Origin: Mycolicibacterium sp. CH28 | GTDB taxonomy: Bacteria > Actinomycetota > Actinomycetes > Mycobacteriales > Mycobacteriaceae | Direction of reading: 5' to 3' | Assembly (NCBI RefSeq): GCF_004745805.1 | Contig: NZ_SRLQ01000005.1 | Location: forward strand, 310,001 to 374,000 | Length of the DNA: 64,000 bases | Part shown: one piece after another, positions 51,449 to 63,182 of the stretch | Numbering within the stretch: the stretch's first letter is position 1 | How the letters are laid out: each line of letters starts with the position of its first letter | Notes under the pieces: generated by a model | Databases searched by the model: none | The model's input: only the letters and a program-made list of their open reading frames with translations | What the model was told of the DNA's origin: nothing | Position numbers and translations under genes: made by a program

Positions 51449-52249
51449 TCAGGGCAGCCGCCAGTCGATCGGCTCCGCACCCATCCCGGTCAGCAGCTCG
51501 TTGGCGCGGCTGAACGGTCGTGAGCCGAAGAAGCCCCGCGACGCCGACAGCGGCGACGGGTGGGCTGACTCGATCGCCACACATCGAGGTGCGGCATTCC
51601 CCGAGTCGCTTCGCTCCTGCCCGCCGCGACCATTCCCCGAGTCGCTTCGCTCCTGCCCTCCGCGACCATTCCCCGAGTCGCTTCGCTCCTGCCCGCCGCG
51701 ACCATTCAACATCGGCTTGAGCGTCGCAGCGTCACGCCCCCACAAGATCGCCACCATGGGCTGATCGCGGGCGACCAGTGCGCGGATGGCGCATTCGGTG
51801 ACCGCCTCCCACCCCTTGCCGCGGTGCGACGCCGGCGTGCCCGGGCGCACGGTCAGCACCCTGTTGAGCAGCATCACACCGCGCTGCGCCCAGGGCGTCA
51901 GGTCGCCGCTGGACGGCTGCGGGTGGCCGAGGTCAGCGGTGTACTCGCTGAAGATATTGCTCAGGCTGCGGGGCAGCGGTCGCACATCGGGGGCCACCGA
52001 GAAACTCAGGCCGACCGCATGGCCCGGCGTCGGGTAGGGATCTTGGCCGACGATCAGGACCCGCACCTCCTCGAACGGGAAGGTGAAGGCGCGCAGCACG
52101 TTCGGCCCGGCGGGCAGATAGCGTTGCCCGGCATTGATCTCGGCCCGCAGGAACTGGCCCATCTGCGCGATCTGATCGCTCACCGGGGCCAGCGCCTTCG
52201 CCCAGCCGTCATCGACGAGTTCAGTCAGCGGTTTGGCCGTGGTCGTCAC
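51449..52249 (-). CDS. ung: Uracil-DNA glycosylase with a repeat-encoded insertion
   Basis: A 266-residue family 1 uracil-DNA glycosylase, removing uracil from DNA. The water-activating motif is [18 protein letters not shown] (Asp70), and the DNA-intercalating/His motif is [20 protein letters not shown] (His230). Usual length is about 227. The extra ~36 residues (183-218) are three in-frame copies of [12 protein letters not shown] from a 36-base tandem repeat (51595-51702), sitting in the loop before the catalytic His strand. GTG 52249 is 23 bases after the thiL stop. The frame is otherwise intact, so the enzyme may still fold if the loop tolerates the insert. Confidence 0.93.
   Translation of the reverse strand: MTTTAKPLTELVDDGWAKALAPVSDQIAQMGQFLRAEINAGQRYLPAGPNVLRAFTFPFEEVRVLIVGQDPYPTPGHAVGLSFSVAPDVRPLPRSLSNIFSEYTADLGHPQPSSGDLTPWAQRGVMLLNRVLTVRPGTPASHRGKGWEAVTECAIRALVARDQPMVAILWGRDAATLKPMLNGRGGQERSDSGNGRGGQERSDSGNGRGGQERSDSGNAAPRCVAIESAHPSPLSASRGFFGSRPFSRANELLTGMGAEPIDWRLP
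51595..51702. repeat. Three tandem copies of a 36-base repeat inside ung
   Basis: Copies at 51595-51630, 51631-51666 and 51667-51702, starting CATTCCCCGAGTCGCTTCGC. The middle copy has one change (CCCTCC instead of CCCGCC). The segment GAGTCGCTTCGCTC is nearly palindromic. Because 36 is a multiple of 3, copy-number change keeps the ung frame. The sequence resembles dispersed interspersed repeats, not a CRISPR array, since there are no spacers. Confidence 0.9.
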
Positions 52250-52272
52250 GGACGCCAACCTAACGTGCGCGG

Positions 52273-53262
52273 TCAGTCGAACGACTGCCAACCCGCCGGG
52301 CCATTCCATGTCCGGCCGTCCACCGAGACGCCGGCCGCGCCGTCCGAGACGGTGCCGATCACCCGCCAGCCGGGCGGCACCGCGGCGGGAAAGCAGCCGA
52401 CCAAGGCGTGATCTTCACCACCGGAGAGCACCAGCGACCACGGGTCGGCGCCGGTCGCGTCCGCCGCGGCGGCCACCGCCTCGACATCGGGTCGCAGGGC
52501 ATCGCCGATGAGATTCATCGCCACACCGGACGCCTCGGCGACGTGGCCCAGGTCGGCGAGCAGTCCGTCGGAGACATCGGTCATCGCCTGCGCTCCGGCT
52601 TCGGCGGCGATGGCCCCCTGCCCGTACGGCGGGCGCGGCACCAGATGCCGTTGACGCACCTCATCGAATCCATCGATTTCGTTATGCCACACCAGAAACC
52701 CTGCAGCCGACCGGCCGAGCTCGCCGGCCACTGCGATCACTGATCCCGCCCGCGCGCCACTGCGCAGCACGGGCTGGCGCCCGGCCAGGTCACCAAGCGC
52801 GGTCACCGACACGACCCACTGCGGGCTGCTGACCAGATCGCCACCGACGATTCCGGCTCCCAGTCCCCCTGCCTCCTGCCACATTCCGTCCGACAGCTCC
52901 TGCACCTGCGCGACCGCGGTGTCGGGTGGGGCACCGAACCCCACGACGAATGCGGTGGGCCGCGCCCCCATCGATTCGACGTCGGCGGCGTTCTGCGCGA
53001 TCGCTTTTCGTCCGACATCGCGCGGGGCCGACCAGTTCAGCAGGAAGTGACGGCCTTCCACCAGCATGTCGGTGGTGATCACGACGCGTCCGTCGGGTGC
53101 GCCGACCACCGCGGCGTCGTCTCCGGGCCCGACCGTCACGCCCGTGGGCTGGCGGCGGCCCATCACCAGCCGGTCGATCATCGGGAACTCGCCCAGTTGC
53201 TGCAGCGTGGGTCCACGGCCGTCGGCCACGACTCGTACCTCCTGCGTATCGCACCCGCTCAT
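52273..53262 (-). CDS. thiL: Thiamine-monophosphate kinase
   Basis: A 329-residue kinase that phosphorylates thiamine monophosphate to the diphosphate coenzyme. Motifs: [11 protein letters not shown] and [13 protein letters not shown] (Mg-ATP binding Asp residues), [14 protein letters not shown] [15 protein letters not shown] and [15 protein letters not shown]. The start ATG 53262 ([20 protein letters not shown]) is preferred over an upstream TTG. It sits 23 bases upstream of ung, the same order as in M. tuberculosis. Confidence 0.93.
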   Translation of the reverse strand: MSGCDTQEVRVVADGRGPTLQQLGEFPMIDRLVMGRRQPTGVTVGPGDDAAVVGAPDGRVVITTDMLVEGRHFLLNWSAPRDVGRKAIAQNAADVESMGARPTAFVVGFGAPPDTAVAQVQELSDGMWQEAGGLGAGIVGGDLVSSPQWVVSVTALGDLAGRQPVLRSGARAGSVIAVAGELGRSAAGFLVWHNEIDGFDEVRQRHLVPRPPYGQGAIAAEAGAQAMTDVSDGLLADLGHVAEASGVAMNLIGDALRPDVEAVAAAADATGADPWSLVLSGGEDHALVGCFPAAVPPGWRVIGTVSDGAAGVSVDGRTWNGPAGWQSFD

Positions 53263-53414
53263 CGCCGCAGCCTGACGCAACCTGCGGTAACCTTTGGTCC
53301 CTGTCGACGCATAGCGCGTCGCCGTCCTGACCGCTCAGGGTCAGGACTCACGGACACGCCAGTGTAGGCGGGGCGGCACCGCACCCGACGAACACCGAGA
53401 CGAGGAGACGACGG

Positions 53415-53651
53415 GTGGTGGAGGCCTACATGCTGATCCAGACCGAGGTCGGCCGCGCCGAGGTTGTCGCCAAGCAGGTCGCGGCGTTACCCGGCGTGGT
53501 GTCCTCGGAGTACGTCACCGGCCCCTACGACGTGGTGGTGCGGATCAGCGCCGCCACCGAGGACGACCTCACCGCCAGTGTCGTGCCCAGCGTCCAACAG
53601 ATCACCGGCATCACCCGCACCCTGACCTGCCCCATCGCCGACGCCGGCTGA
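53415..53651 (+). CDS. Stand-alone Lrp/AsnC ligand-binding (RAM) domain protein
   Basis: A 78-residue protein consisting of only the RAM domain of Lrp/AsnC regulators: VEAYMLIQTEVGRAEVVAKQ and GVVSSEYVTGPYDVVVRISA, with no helix-turn-helix. Such proteins assemble as multimers and sense amino acids. GTG 53415 follows GAGGAGACGACGG. It diverges from thiL and leads a short run with the DUF3515 gene 20 bases later. Confidence 0.83.
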   Translation: MVEAYMLIQTEVGRAEVVAKQVAALPGVVSSEYVTGPYDVVVRISAATEDDLTASVVPSVQQITGITRTLTCPIADAG

Positions 53652-53671
53652 TCGGCCCCCGCCCCACACAA

Positions 53672-54235
53672 ATGACTGAACCCGTTCCCACACCGGCCGC
53701 GCAGTCCGCGTCGGACGGTCCCCCGCGCGCCGCGCTGATCATCGCCCTGGTGGTAGCGGTGGCAGCCGTCGGCGCCGTGCTGGGCATCGCCGCCACCCGC
53801 CGCGCCCCGGTGCAGCCGGTGGCCATCGCCTCGGTGCCGGCACCCAAGGCCGACTCCTCGACCTGCCGGGGCCTGCTCGACGTGCTTCCCGACCGCCTGG
53901 GCGACTTCGAGCGCGTGGCGACGGCTGACCCCACTCCGCCCGGTGCCGCTGCGTGGCGCGCCGCGGCCGACACCGATCCGGTGATCCTGCGGTGCGGGGT
54001 AGACCGGCCCGCCGAATTCGTGGTCGGCTCGCCCATCCAGATGGTCAACCAGGTGCAGTGGTTCCGGCTCGACGATTCCGCGTCCGACCGCAGCACGTGG
54101 GTCAGCGTGGATCGGCCGGTCTACGTGGCGCTGACGCTGCCGCAGCAGTCCGGTCCGACGCCGATCCAAGCACTCTCCGATGCGATCGCGCGCAGCATGC
54201 CCGAGGTTGCGATCAGCCCCAATCCTGCTCGCTGA
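53672..54235 (+). CDS. DUF3515 membrane-anchored protein
   Basis: A 187-residue protein with one N-terminal transmembrane segment (ALIIALVVAVAAVGAVLGIA) and an outward domain containing a Cys pair (STCRGLLDVLPDRL and VILRCGVDRPAEFVV), and the pattern WFRLDDSASDRSTWVSVDRP. It fits the actinobacterial DUF3515 family (Rv2980 in M. tuberculosis from memory), of unknown function. Ends 8 bases from the stop of ddlA. Confidence 0.83.
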   Translation: MTEPVPTPAAQSASDGPPRAALIIALVVAVAAVGAVLGIAATRRAPVQPVAIASVPAPKADSSTCRGLLDVLPDRLGDFERVATADPTPPGAAAWRAAADTDPVILRCGVDRPAEFVVGSPIQMVNQVQWFRLDDSASDRSTWVSVDRPVYVALTLPQQSGPTPIQALSDAIARSMPEVAISPNPAR

Positions 54236-54243
54236 GCAGGGAT

Positions 54244-55368
54244 TCAGCGCAGGCCGGTACCGCGGGCCAGGGCGGTCTCGACCATAGTGCCCACCAACGT
54301 CGGGTAGTCGATACCACTGGCCGCCCACATCCGCGGGTACATCGAGATGGTGGTGAACCCCGGCATGGTGTTGATCTCGTTGATCACCGGCCCCTCCTCC
54401 GTCAGGAAGAAGTCGACACGGGCCAGGCCCTGACAGTCCAGCGCCTTGAAAGTCCGAATAGCCAAGTCGCGCAACTCATCTGCCACACCGTCGTCGATCT
54501 TGGCCGGCACATCCAATTCAGCGCCGTCATCGAGGTACTTGGTGGCGAAGTCGTAGAAGCCGTCCTCGCGTCCCTGCACACCGGATACCCGGATCTCACC
54601 GATCGCGCTGGCCTTGGTAGATCCGTCGGGGAATTCGAGCACCCCACACTCGAGCTCACGGCCGGTGATCGCCGCCTCGATGATCACCTTCGGATCGTGC
54701 CGTCGGGCTTCGGCGATCGCCGCCGACAGCTCGTCGGCATTGCTGACCCGACTGACCCCGATCGACGAACCGCCGCGAGCCGGTTTGACGAACATCGGAA
54801 AGCCAAGTCGCTCAATCTCGTCCAACGTAGGGGCGGCCTGTCTGGGCCGCAGCACCACGTGGTCACCGATTGGCAGCCCGTCGGCGGCCAGCAGTTTCTT
54901 GGTGAATTCCTTGTCCATGCCCGCCGCACTGGCGAAGACCCCGGCTCCTACGTAGGGCACCCCGGCCAACTCCAGCAGGCCCTGGATGGTGCCGTCTTCG
55001 CCGTAGGGGCCATGCAGGATCGGGAAGACCACGTCGACGGAGGCCAGCACCGCACCGGTCGCCTGGCCCAGCGACACCAGCTCGCCGCGTCGCAGCGGGT
55101 CGGCGGACAGCACCAGTGCGGTACCGGATTCGCCGCTCACCTCGGGCAGTTGCCGATCGGCAATCGCCAGGGTCTCGGGCTGCGCGTCGGTCAGCACCCA
55201 GGAGCCGTGCGGGGTGATCCCCACGGGAACGACCTCGAACCGTTCCGGGTCGAGATTGCGCAGGATGCTGCCCGCCGAAACGCAGGAAATGGCGTGTTCG
55301 GAGCTGCGGCCCCCGTAGACGACGGCGACTCGGATGCGAGACCGATCGGAGGGCAGACGGGAAGTCAC
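54244..55368 (-). CDS. ddlA: D-alanine--D-alanine ligase
   Basis: A 374-residue ATP-grasp ligase joining two D-alanines for peptidoglycan precursors and a target of D-cycloserine. Motifs: [56 protein letters not shown] and [21 protein letters not shown] 55368 starts [14 protein letters not shown]. Intact, in the conserved block next to DUF3515. Confidence 0.95.
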   Translation of the reverse strand: MTSRLPSDRSRIRVAVVYGGRSSEHAISCVSAGSILRNLDPERFEVVPVGITPHGSWVLTDAQPETLAIADRQLPEVSGESGTALVLSADPLRRGELVSLGQATGAVLASVDVVFPILHGPYGEDGTIQGLLELAGVPYVGAGVFASAAGMDKEFTKKLLAADGLPIGDHVVLRPRQAAPTLDEIERLGFPMFVKPARGGSSIGVSRVSNADELSAAIAEARRHDPKVIIEAAITGRELECGVLEFPDGSTKASAIGEIRVSGVQGREDGFYDFATKYLDDGAELDVPAKIDDGVADELRDLAIRTFKALDCQGLARVDFFLTEEGPVINEINTMPGFTTISMYPRMWAASGIDYPTLVGTMVETALARGTGLR

Positions 55369-55435
55369 AAACTAGAGAGGCTACAGCCCGGGACTTTCCG
55401 GCACGATCTGGCGCGGTGAACAGGGCTTTCTGCGG

Positions 55436-56545
55436 TCACCCGGCATCGAGCGCGCCGATGACGTCGGCGAGCAGGTCATCGGTGTCCTCGATTCCCGCCG
55501 AGATCCGCGCGAATCCGTCGCCGACCGGGTCGCCCCAGCGCGCCCGGCGGTCCACCGACGTGTGAATGCCGCCAAAGCTAGTCGAGGCCACCAGCAGGTC
55601 GCTGCGCTGGACCAGAGCGTGCACCGCCGCGGCGTCGGCGAGTTGGATCGAGACCAGTCCGCCGAACCGGCGCATCTGCGCGGTGGCCACCGGATGCGAC
55701 GGGTCATCGGGCAGACCCGGGTACCGGACGAAGCCCACCTTGGGGTGGCTGCGCAGGGCGGTGGCCAGTGCCAGCGCGTTGTGGCACTGGCGCTCGAAGC
55801 GCAACCCGACGCTGCCCATGCTGCGCAGCAACAGCCAGGCCTCGAAGGAACCGAGGATCGCCCCGGAGAGCAGCCGCTCCCGTCCCAGTGCCGCCATCAA
55901 GTCGAGGTCGCTGCCCGCGACGTAGCCGGCGAGCAGGTCACTGTGCCCGGCCAGGGCCTTGGTGGCGCTGGCCACCACGAGGTCCGCACCCAGCGAAAGA
56001 GGTTGCTGGCCCAGCGGTGTGGCGGTGGTGTTGTCGACCAACAGGCGCGCACCGCGGTCGCGGCAGATCCCGGCCAGCCGATCCAGGTCAACCACGTCCA
56101 GTGCGGGGTTGGTCGGGGTTTCGGCCAGCACCACGTCGGCACCCTCGGCCGCGGTATAGATCTGCGCGGCGGTCGCCTCACGTACCGTGATTCCAAGGGG
56201 TGCGAGGTTTTCGGCGGCGTAGCGGCGCACCTGGTAGTAACCGTCGGCCGGAACTACCAGTACCGAACCGGGTTTGGCCGTCACCCGCAACGCCGCGGTG
56301 ATGGCCGCCATCCCGGACCCAAAACTCAACGCCGCGTCCGCACCTTCCAGCCGGGCCAACGCCGACTCGAGCGTTCGCCAGGTGGGGGTGGAGCCACGGC
56401 CATAGGTGTCCTGCTCACTGCCTTCGTCCGGCGAGAGGTGGAACGCCGACGCCAGCACCGGACTCGGCCCGACCGGTTGGCCCGGAATCGGCTCGGTGCC
56501 GGTGGCTTTGACAGCCCGGGTGGAGTCGCCGTAATCGTCGGTCAC
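55436..56545 (-). CDS. PLP-dependent Cys/Met metabolism enzyme (cystathionine gamma-lyase-like)
   Basis: A 369-residue type I PLP enzyme. DTYGRGSTPTWRTLESALAR holds the Tyr and Arg, the Schiff-base lysine is in VVASATKALAGHSDLLAGY (S-A-T-K), and VDNTTATPLGQQPL is the cofactor Asp region. Relatives include cystathionine gamma-lyase, gamma-synthase and methionine gamma-lyase. GTG 56545 (MTDDYGDSTRAVKATG). It lies between ddlA and gpsA, 8 bases past the gpsA stop, so co-transcribed with it. Confidence 0.85.
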   Translation of the reverse strand: MTDDYGDSTRAVKATGTEPIPGQPVGPSPVLASAFHLSPDEGSEQDTYGRGSTPTWRTLESALARLEGADAALSFGSGMAAITAALRVTAKPGSVLVVPADGYYQVRRYAAENLAPLGITVREATAAQIYTAAEGADVVLAETPTNPALDVVDLDRLAGICRDRGARLLVDNTTATPLGQQPLSLGADLVVASATKALAGHSDLLAGYVAGSDLDLMAALGRERLLSGAILGSFEAWLLLRSMGSVGLRFERQCHNALALATALRSHPKVGFVRYPGLPDDPSHPVATAQMRRFGGLVSIQLADAAAVHALVQRSDLLVASTSFGGIHTSVDRRARWGDPVGDGFARISAGIEDTDDLLADVIGALDAG

Positions 56546-56552
56546 CGGATTC

Positions 56553-57563
56553 TCATTCCGGTTTGGTGCTGCGCCCGAGCAGCAGTACCACCGCCTGGTC
56601 GACTGACAGCCCCCGGTGGCACACCCGGTGTACCGCGTCGGTGAGCGGCATCTCGACGTCATAGCTGGTGGCCAGGGCCAGGATCGACTCGCACGAGGTG
56701 ACCCCCTCGGCGACATGTCCGTCGGCGGCACGCTGGGCGGCGTCCATGGTGTCGCCCCGGCCGAGCCGCTCCCCGAAGCTGCGGTTGCGCGAGTACGGCG
56801 ACGTGCAGGTGGCGACCAGGTCACCGACCCCGGCCAGGCCGGCCAGGGTCGCAGATTTGGCACCCACCGCGATTCCCAGTCGCATGATCTCGGCAAGGCC
56901 GCGGGTGATGATCGCCGCCGCGGTGTTCTCGCCCAGGCCGACCCCGGCTGCCATGCCGCAGGCCAGGGCGATGACGTTCTTGCAGGCCCCGCCGATCTCG
57001 GTGCCGATGACATCGGCATTGGTATACGGCCGGAAATAGCCGGTGCTCAGCGCACGTTGCAGGGCGACCGCCCGGCCGGAGTCGGTACAGGCCACCACGG
57101 TCGCGGCAGGTTGTTCGTCGGCGATCTCGGCGGCCAGGTTGGGACCCGAAAGCACCGCGACCTGGCTGGCGTCGACACCGGTGACCTGGACGATGACCTG
57201 GCTCATCCGCATCAGGCTGCCCAATTCGATGCCTTTGGCCAGGCTGACCAGGGTGGCACCGTCGGCGAGAAAACCCCGCCAATGCTCGAGGTTGGCGCGC
57301 AACGTCTGGGACGGAACCCCCAGCAGCACAGTTGTGACACCGTCGAGGGCCTCGGCCGCATCGGTGGTGGCCCGCACGCCGGCGGGCAGCTGGATACCGG
57401 GCAGGTAGGGGGTGTTGGTGTGGATGGAGTTGATCTCCTGGGCCACCTCGGTGCGGCGGGCCCACAGCCGCACCTCGGAACCGGCGTCGGCCAGCACCTT
57501 GGCCAGTGCGGTTCCCCAGGCGCCGGCCCCCATCACCGTGGCAGTCCCCACCGAACTTGTCAT
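56553..57563 (-). CDS. gpsA: Glycerol-3-phosphate dehydrogenase [NAD(P)+]
   Basis: A 336-residue enzyme making sn-glycerol-3-phosphate from dihydroxyacetone phosphate for phospholipid synthesis. The nucleotide motif is [20 protein letters not shown]; the substrate and catalytic region includes [13 protein letters not shown] and [19 protein letters not shown] (catalytic Lys). A second Met at 57569 is an alternative start. It diverges from the fbiD/cofC gene. Confidence 0.94.
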   Translation of the reverse strand: MTSSVGTATVMGAGAWGTALAKVLADAGSEVRLWARRTEVAQEINSIHTNTPYLPGIQLPAGVRATTDAAEALDGVTTVLLGVPSQTLRANLEHWRGFLADGATLVSLAKGIELGSLMRMSQVIVQVTGVDASQVAVLSGPNLAAEIADEQPAATVVACTDSGRAVALQRALSTGYFRPYTNADVIGTEIGGACKNVIALACGMAAGVGLGENTAAAIITRGLAEIMRLGIAVGAKSATLAGLAGVGDLVATCTSPYSRNRSFGERLGRGDTMDAAQRAADGHVAEGVTSCESILALATSYDVEMPLTDAVHRVCHRGLSVDQAVVLLLGRSTKPE

Positions 57564-57577
57564 GATCATTAACGTAA

Positions 57578-58297
<720 letters not shown>

Positions 58298-58370
58298 CAC
58301 CGACGGTTAACAAACCCTGAACGACGATCGACTTTCAGCTGCCGCCGTCCACGGGGGCCGGCGATGAGGG

Positions 58371-60542
58371 ATGATCGCATATGTGACCGAGACCGAAGCC
58401 GACGCACGCTCCACGGACGACTACTGGCAGCCCGGTGACGCTGCGCCGGAAGCCCCACCCGCAGCCACGGCGGCCACCGTCGAGGACGCGCTGCCCGAAA
58501 ATCGGTATCTCAACCGCGAGCTGAGCTGGCTGGACTTCAATGCCCGGGTGCTCGCGCTCGCCGCCGACACCTCTCTACCCCTGCTCGAGAGAGCGAAGTT
58601 CCTGGCGATCTTCGCGTCGAATCTCGATGAGTTCTACATGGTTCGGGTGGCCGGCCTGAAGCGCCGCGACGAGATGGGTCTGTCGGTGCGTTCGGCCGAT
58701 GGGCTCTCCCCCCGCGAGCAACTGCGCCGCATCGGCGAGCGCACCCAGCAGATCTCGACCCGCCACGCCCAGGTGTTCCTCGAGTCCGTGCTCCCCGCAC
58801 TGGCCGACGAGGGCATCCGCATCATCACCTGGGGCGACCTCACCGACGCCGAACGCGGCCAGTTGTCGACCTATTTCCACGAGCAGGTGTTCCCGGTCCT
58901 CACCCCGCTCGCCGTCGACCCCGCGCATCCGTTCCCGTTCGTCAGCGGGCTGAGCCTGAACCTCGCGATCACGGTGAAGTCCCCCGACGACGGCGGCGAG
59001 CACTTCGCTCGGATCAAGGTCCCCGACAACGTCGACCGGTTCGTCGAACTCAAGCAAACCGACGGTGAGACTGAGGTGGTGCGGTTCCTGCCCACCGAAG
59101 AACTCATCGCCGCGTTCCTGCCGGTGCTGTTCCCCGGCATGGAGATCGTCGAGCACCATGTCTTCCGCATCACGCGCAATGCCGATATGCAGGTCGAAGA
59201 AGACCGCGACGAAGATCTGCTCCAGGCTCTGGAGCGCGAGCTGGCCCGCCGGCGGTTCGGATCCCCGGTCCGGCTCGAGGTTGCCGGCGACATGACCGAG
59301 CACATGCTCGAACTACTGCTGCGAGAACTCGACGTCGATCCCGGTGACGTGGTGCACGTGCCGGGGCTGCTGGATCTTTCGTCGTTGTGGCAGATCTACG
59401 GTGTCGACCGCCCGGCACTCAAGGACCGCCCATTCGTGCCGGCGACGCACCCGGCCTTCGGCGAACGTGAGACTCCGAAGAGCATTTTCGCCACCCTGCG
59501 CGACGGTGACGTTCTGGTGCACCACCCCTATGACTCGTTCTCCACGAGCGTGCAGCGCTTCATCGAGCAGGCCGCCGCCGACCCGAACGTGTTGGCGATC
59601 AAGCAGACCCTGTATCGGACATCGGGCGACTCCCCGATCGTCAACGCGCTCATCGACGCTGCGCAGGCCGGCAAGCAGGTGGTGGCCCTGGTCGAGCTGA
59701 AGGCACGCTTCGACGAGCAGGCCAATATCAAGTGGGCACGCAAACTGGAAGACGCCGGCGTGCATGTGGTCTACGGGTTGATCGGGCTGAAGACGCACTG
59801 CAAGACCTGCCTGGTGGTACGCCGCGAAGGCTCGACCATTCGTCGCTACTGCCATATCGGCACCGGGAACTACAACCCCAAAACGGCCCGACTCTACGAA
59901 GATGTGGGCCTGCTGACTGCCTCTCCCGACATCGGGGCTGACCTGACCGACCTCTTCAACTCGCTGACGGGCTACTCGCGCAAGGTGAGCTACCGCAATC
60001 TGTTGGTGGCGCCGTATGGGGTGCGCCGAGGCATCATCGAGCGCATCGAACTCGAGATCGCCGCGCACCGGGAAGGCGGCAACGGCCGGATCCGGCTGAA
60101 GGCCAACGCCCTTGTCGACGAACAGGTCATCGACGCGCTGTACCGGGCGTCGATGGCCGGCGTGCGGGTCGAGGTCGTCGTCCGCGGCATCTGCGCACTC
60201 AAGCCGGGCGCCGAAGGTTTCTCGGAGAACATCGTTGTCCGCTCCATTCTCGGCCGCTTCCTGGAGCATTCACGGGTCTTCCACTTCCGGGCCATCAACG
60301 AGGTCTTCATCGGCAGCGCGGACATGATGCACCGCAACCTGGATCGCCGCGTCGAGGTTCTCGCACAGGTCAAGGACCCCAGGCTCACCACCTACCTCGA
60401 CGAGGTGTTCGAGTCGGCGATGGATCCCTCGACGCGGTGCTGGGAACTCGGCCCCGAGGGGCGCTGGACCGCGTCGCCGCAAGACGGCCGACAAGTCCGC
60501 GACCACCAGGTGTGGCTGATGGAACTCCACCGCCAGCACTGA
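58371..60542 (+). CDS. ppk: Polyphosphate kinase 1
   Basis: A 723-residue enzyme that makes inorganic polyphosphate from ATP. Recognisable: [59 protein letters not shown] and the catalytic His region [19 protein letters not shown], plus the second His region [19 protein letters not shown]. Start could also be GTG 58383 (VTETEADAR). mutT1 follows 70 bases later on the same strand, the usual mycobacterial pair. Confidence 0.95.
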   Translation: MIAYVTETEADARSTDDYWQPGDAAPEAPPAATAATVEDALPENRYLNRELSWLDFNARVLALAADTSLPLLERAKFLAIFASNLDEFYMVRVAGLKRRDEMGLSVRSADGLSPREQLRRIGERTQQISTRHAQVFLESVLPALADEGIRIITWGDLTDAERGQLSTYFHEQVFPVLTPLAVDPAHPFPFVSGLSLNLAITVKSPDDGGEHFARIKVPDNVDRFVELKQTDGETEVVRFLPTEELIAAFLPVLFPGMEIVEHHVFRITRNADMQVEEDRDEDLLQALERELARRRFGSPVRLEVAGDMTEHMLELLLRELDVDPGDVVHVPGLLDLSSLWQIYGVDRPALKDRPFVPATHPAFGERETPKSIFATLRDGDVLVHHPYDSFSTSVQRFIEQAAADPNVLAIKQTLYRTSGDSPIVNALIDAAQAGKQVVALVELKARFDEQANIKWARKLEDAGVHVVYGLIGLKTHCKTCLVVRREGSTIRRYCHIGTGNYNPKTARLYEDVGLLTASPDIGADLTDLFNSLTGYSRKVSYRNLLVAPYGVRRGIIERIELEIAAHREGGNGRIRLKANALVDEQVIDALYRASMAGVRVEVVVRGICALKPGAEGFSENIVVRSILGRFLEHSRVFHFRAINEVFIGSADMMHRNLDRRVEVLAQVKDPRLTTYLDEVFESAMDPSTRCWELGPEGRWTASPQDGRQVRDHQVWLMELHRQH

Positions 60543-60612
60543 GTGCCCTGTCCGTAGCGACCAACCAGGTCCTGCCCCCGGCATGGGCCCGAATTGACTT
60601 GCGGGAGTTGAG

Positions 60613-61578
60613 GTGGCCACGAGAGCGTCACGTGACAGCTCGAAGACCAAATCGACAAAGAAGGTATCGACCAAGAAAGCCACGGCAGCGCCCCGGCGGG
60701 TGGTCGCGGCAGGGGCTGCACTGTGGCGCCCCGACCCCGATACCGGTGAACCGCGGCTGGCGGTGATTCACCGCCCCCGCTACGACGACTGGTCGCTTCC
60801 CAAAGGCAAAGTCGATCCCGGCGAGAATGAGCCGGTGGCCGCGGTGCGCGAGATATGGGAGGAGACCGGTCAGCGATCGCACCTGGGCCGTCGCCTGATC
60901 CAGACGCACTATTCGATTCCGCAAGGCCATAAGACGGTCCATTACTGGGCGGCGCGGGCATTGGGTGGCGAATTCGTCCCGGGCGACGAGGTCGACCGGA
61001 TCGATTGGTTGCCGATCGTCGACGCGACGGAAAGGCTCACCTATCCACATGACCGGGATGTGCTCGCGGCTTTCACCACGCATTCCGCCGACACCCAGAC
61101 CGTGTTGATCGTTCGGCACGGCACCGCGGGGATCAAGTCCCGCTACAAGGGTGACGACCGCAGCCGGCCCTTGGACAAGAACGGTCGCGCGCAAGCCGAG
61201 TCGCTGGCCGGACAGCTGATGGCTTTCGGGGCTACCGATATCTACGCCGCCGACCGGGCGCGCTGCGTCCAGACCGTCGAGCCGCTCGCGCAGGAACTCG
61301 GTGTGTCGATCACCTCGGAACCCAGCCTCACCGAGGAGGCGTACGCGGCCGACCCGGCCCCTGCCCATGCCCGGGTTGCCGAGATCGCCTCCCGCGGGGG
61401 CACACCCGTCATCTGCACGCAGGGAAAAGTGATTCCCTACCTGCTCGCCTGGTGGCACGGCACGGGCAAGCCAGACAAGTCGCGCAACCGCAAAGGTAGT
61501 ACGTGGGTGTTGTCGTTGGAGGGCGGCGAGATCATCGCCGCCGACTACATCGACAGCGCACTGGCCACCCGGGCCTGA
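60613..61578 (+). CDS. mutT1: MutT1-type Nudix hydrolase with histidine-phosphatase domain
   Basis: A 321-residue two-domain protein. The N-terminal Nudix domain contains [20 protein letters not shown] (Nudix box) and cleans oxidised nucleotides such as 8-oxo-GTP or hydrolyses diadenosine polyphosphates. The C-terminal phosphoglycerate-mutase-like domain has [19 protein letters not shown] (RHG motif). An N-terminal basic stretch ([16 protein letters not shown]) precedes. GTG 60613. Downstream a hairpin separates it from hupB. Confidence 0.93.
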   Translation: MATRASRDSSKTKSTKKVSTKKATAAPRRVVAAGAALWRPDPDTGEPRLAVIHRPRYDDWSLPKGKVDPGENEPVAAVREIWEETGQRSHLGRRLIQTHYSIPQGHKTVHYWAARALGGEFVPGDEVDRIDWLPIVDATERLTYPHDRDVLAAFTTHSADTQTVLIVRHGTAGIKSRYKGDDRSRPLDKNGRAQAESLAGQLMAFGATDIYAADRARCVQTVEPLAQELGVSITSEPSLTEEAYAADPAPAHARVAEIASRGGTPVICTQGKVIPYLLAWWHGTGKPDKSRNRKGSTWVLSLEGGEIIAADYIDSALATRA

Positions 61579-61651
61579 CGTCACCGGTGCCGCCGGGATC
61601 ACTCCAGTGATGCACGCCCCGACGTTCGGTTAACGCCCCAGACACGCGAAA

Positions 61652-61678
61652 ACGCCGCGGGCGCTGGGCCCGCGGCGT
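61652..61678. terminator. Bidirectional terminator between mutT1 and hupB
   Basis: ACGCCGCGGGC (61652-61662) pairs with GCCCGCGGCGT (61668-61678), an 11-base perfect stem with a 5-base loop, between converging genes. Confidence 0.75.
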
Positions 61679-61691
61679 ATTCGACTTCTGA

Positions 61692-62364
<673 letters not shown>

Positions 62365-62563
62365 TCAATTCCTCCGAAGCCAGTGGTCCACTTTGGACCG
62401 ACTGCACAACACGGTAAACCCTTGTGCTGCAGATTTCCAAGAGCCACGCCCAATTTCAGACATGACTTAGGGGGATTTCAGCAATCCGCTTGCCGCCCTA
62501 GGACGGTGATTCCAGACAGCCTGAACCCCCCTTTCAGTGCGGGAATTCAGCGTCGGGCCCCGA

Positions 62564-63160
62564 TCAGACAGCCGCCGATATGCGCGGCTTCCAGCTGGGA
62601 CGGCTGGCCTCGAAGGCTTCGATCTCAGACTGTTTCCGCAGCGTAAGGCCTATATCGTCGAGCCCTTCCAGCAGCCGCCAAGCGGTGTAATCGTCAATCG
62701 TGAACGGCACCACGGCCGTTCCGGCGGTGATATTTCGATCTTGAAGATTCACAGCGATTTCCAGGCCCGGATTCTGTTCGATCAGCTTCCAGAGCAGTTC
62801 GACATCGTCTTGGGCGACTTCGGCCGCCAACAGCCCAGCCTTGCCGGCGTTGCCGCGAAAGATGTCGGCGAATCGGGACGAGATGACCACTCGGAATCCG
62901 TAGTCCATGAGCGCCCAGACGGCATGCTCACGGGAGGACCCGGTGCCGAAATCGGGTCCGGCGACCAAAACCGAACCCCGGTCGAACGGACTCAGATTGA
63001 GAATGAATGAGGGATCCGCGCGCCAGGCGGCGAACAGTCCGTCCTCGAAACCTGTTCGGGTTACCCGCTTCAAATACACAGCGGGAATGATCTGATCGGT
63101 GTCGACATTGGACCGGCGCAACGGAACGCCGATCCCGGTGTGGGTGTGAAATGGCTCCAT
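62564..63160 (-). CDS. leuD: 3-isopropylmalate dehydratase small subunit
   Basis: A 198-residue subunit of the isopropylmalate isomerase in leucine biosynthesis. It starts [20 protein letters not shown] and has [40 protein letters not shown] and '[19 protein letters not shown]', all swivel-domain signatures. It follows leuC by 22 bases on the same strand; both subunits are needed for the 4Fe-4S enzyme. The 199-base gap to hupB holds no other gene. Confidence 0.96.
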   Translation of the reverse strand: MEPFHTHTGIGVPLRRSNVDTDQIIPAVYLKRVTRTGFEDGLFAAWRADPSFILNLSPFDRGSVLVAGPDFGTGSSREHAVWALMDYGFRVVISSRFADIFRGNAGKAGLLAAEVAQDDVELLWKLIEQNPGLEIAVNLQDRNITAGTAVVPFTIDDYTAWRLLEGLDDIGLTLRKQSEIEAFEASRPSWKPRISAAV

Positions 63161-63182
63161 TGTGTTCTCCTTGGCAGGTCGT

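Noticed and set aside
51595..51702. CRISPR array
   Set aside because: The 36-base copies are directly adjacent with no spacers, only three copies, and lie in frame inside ung.
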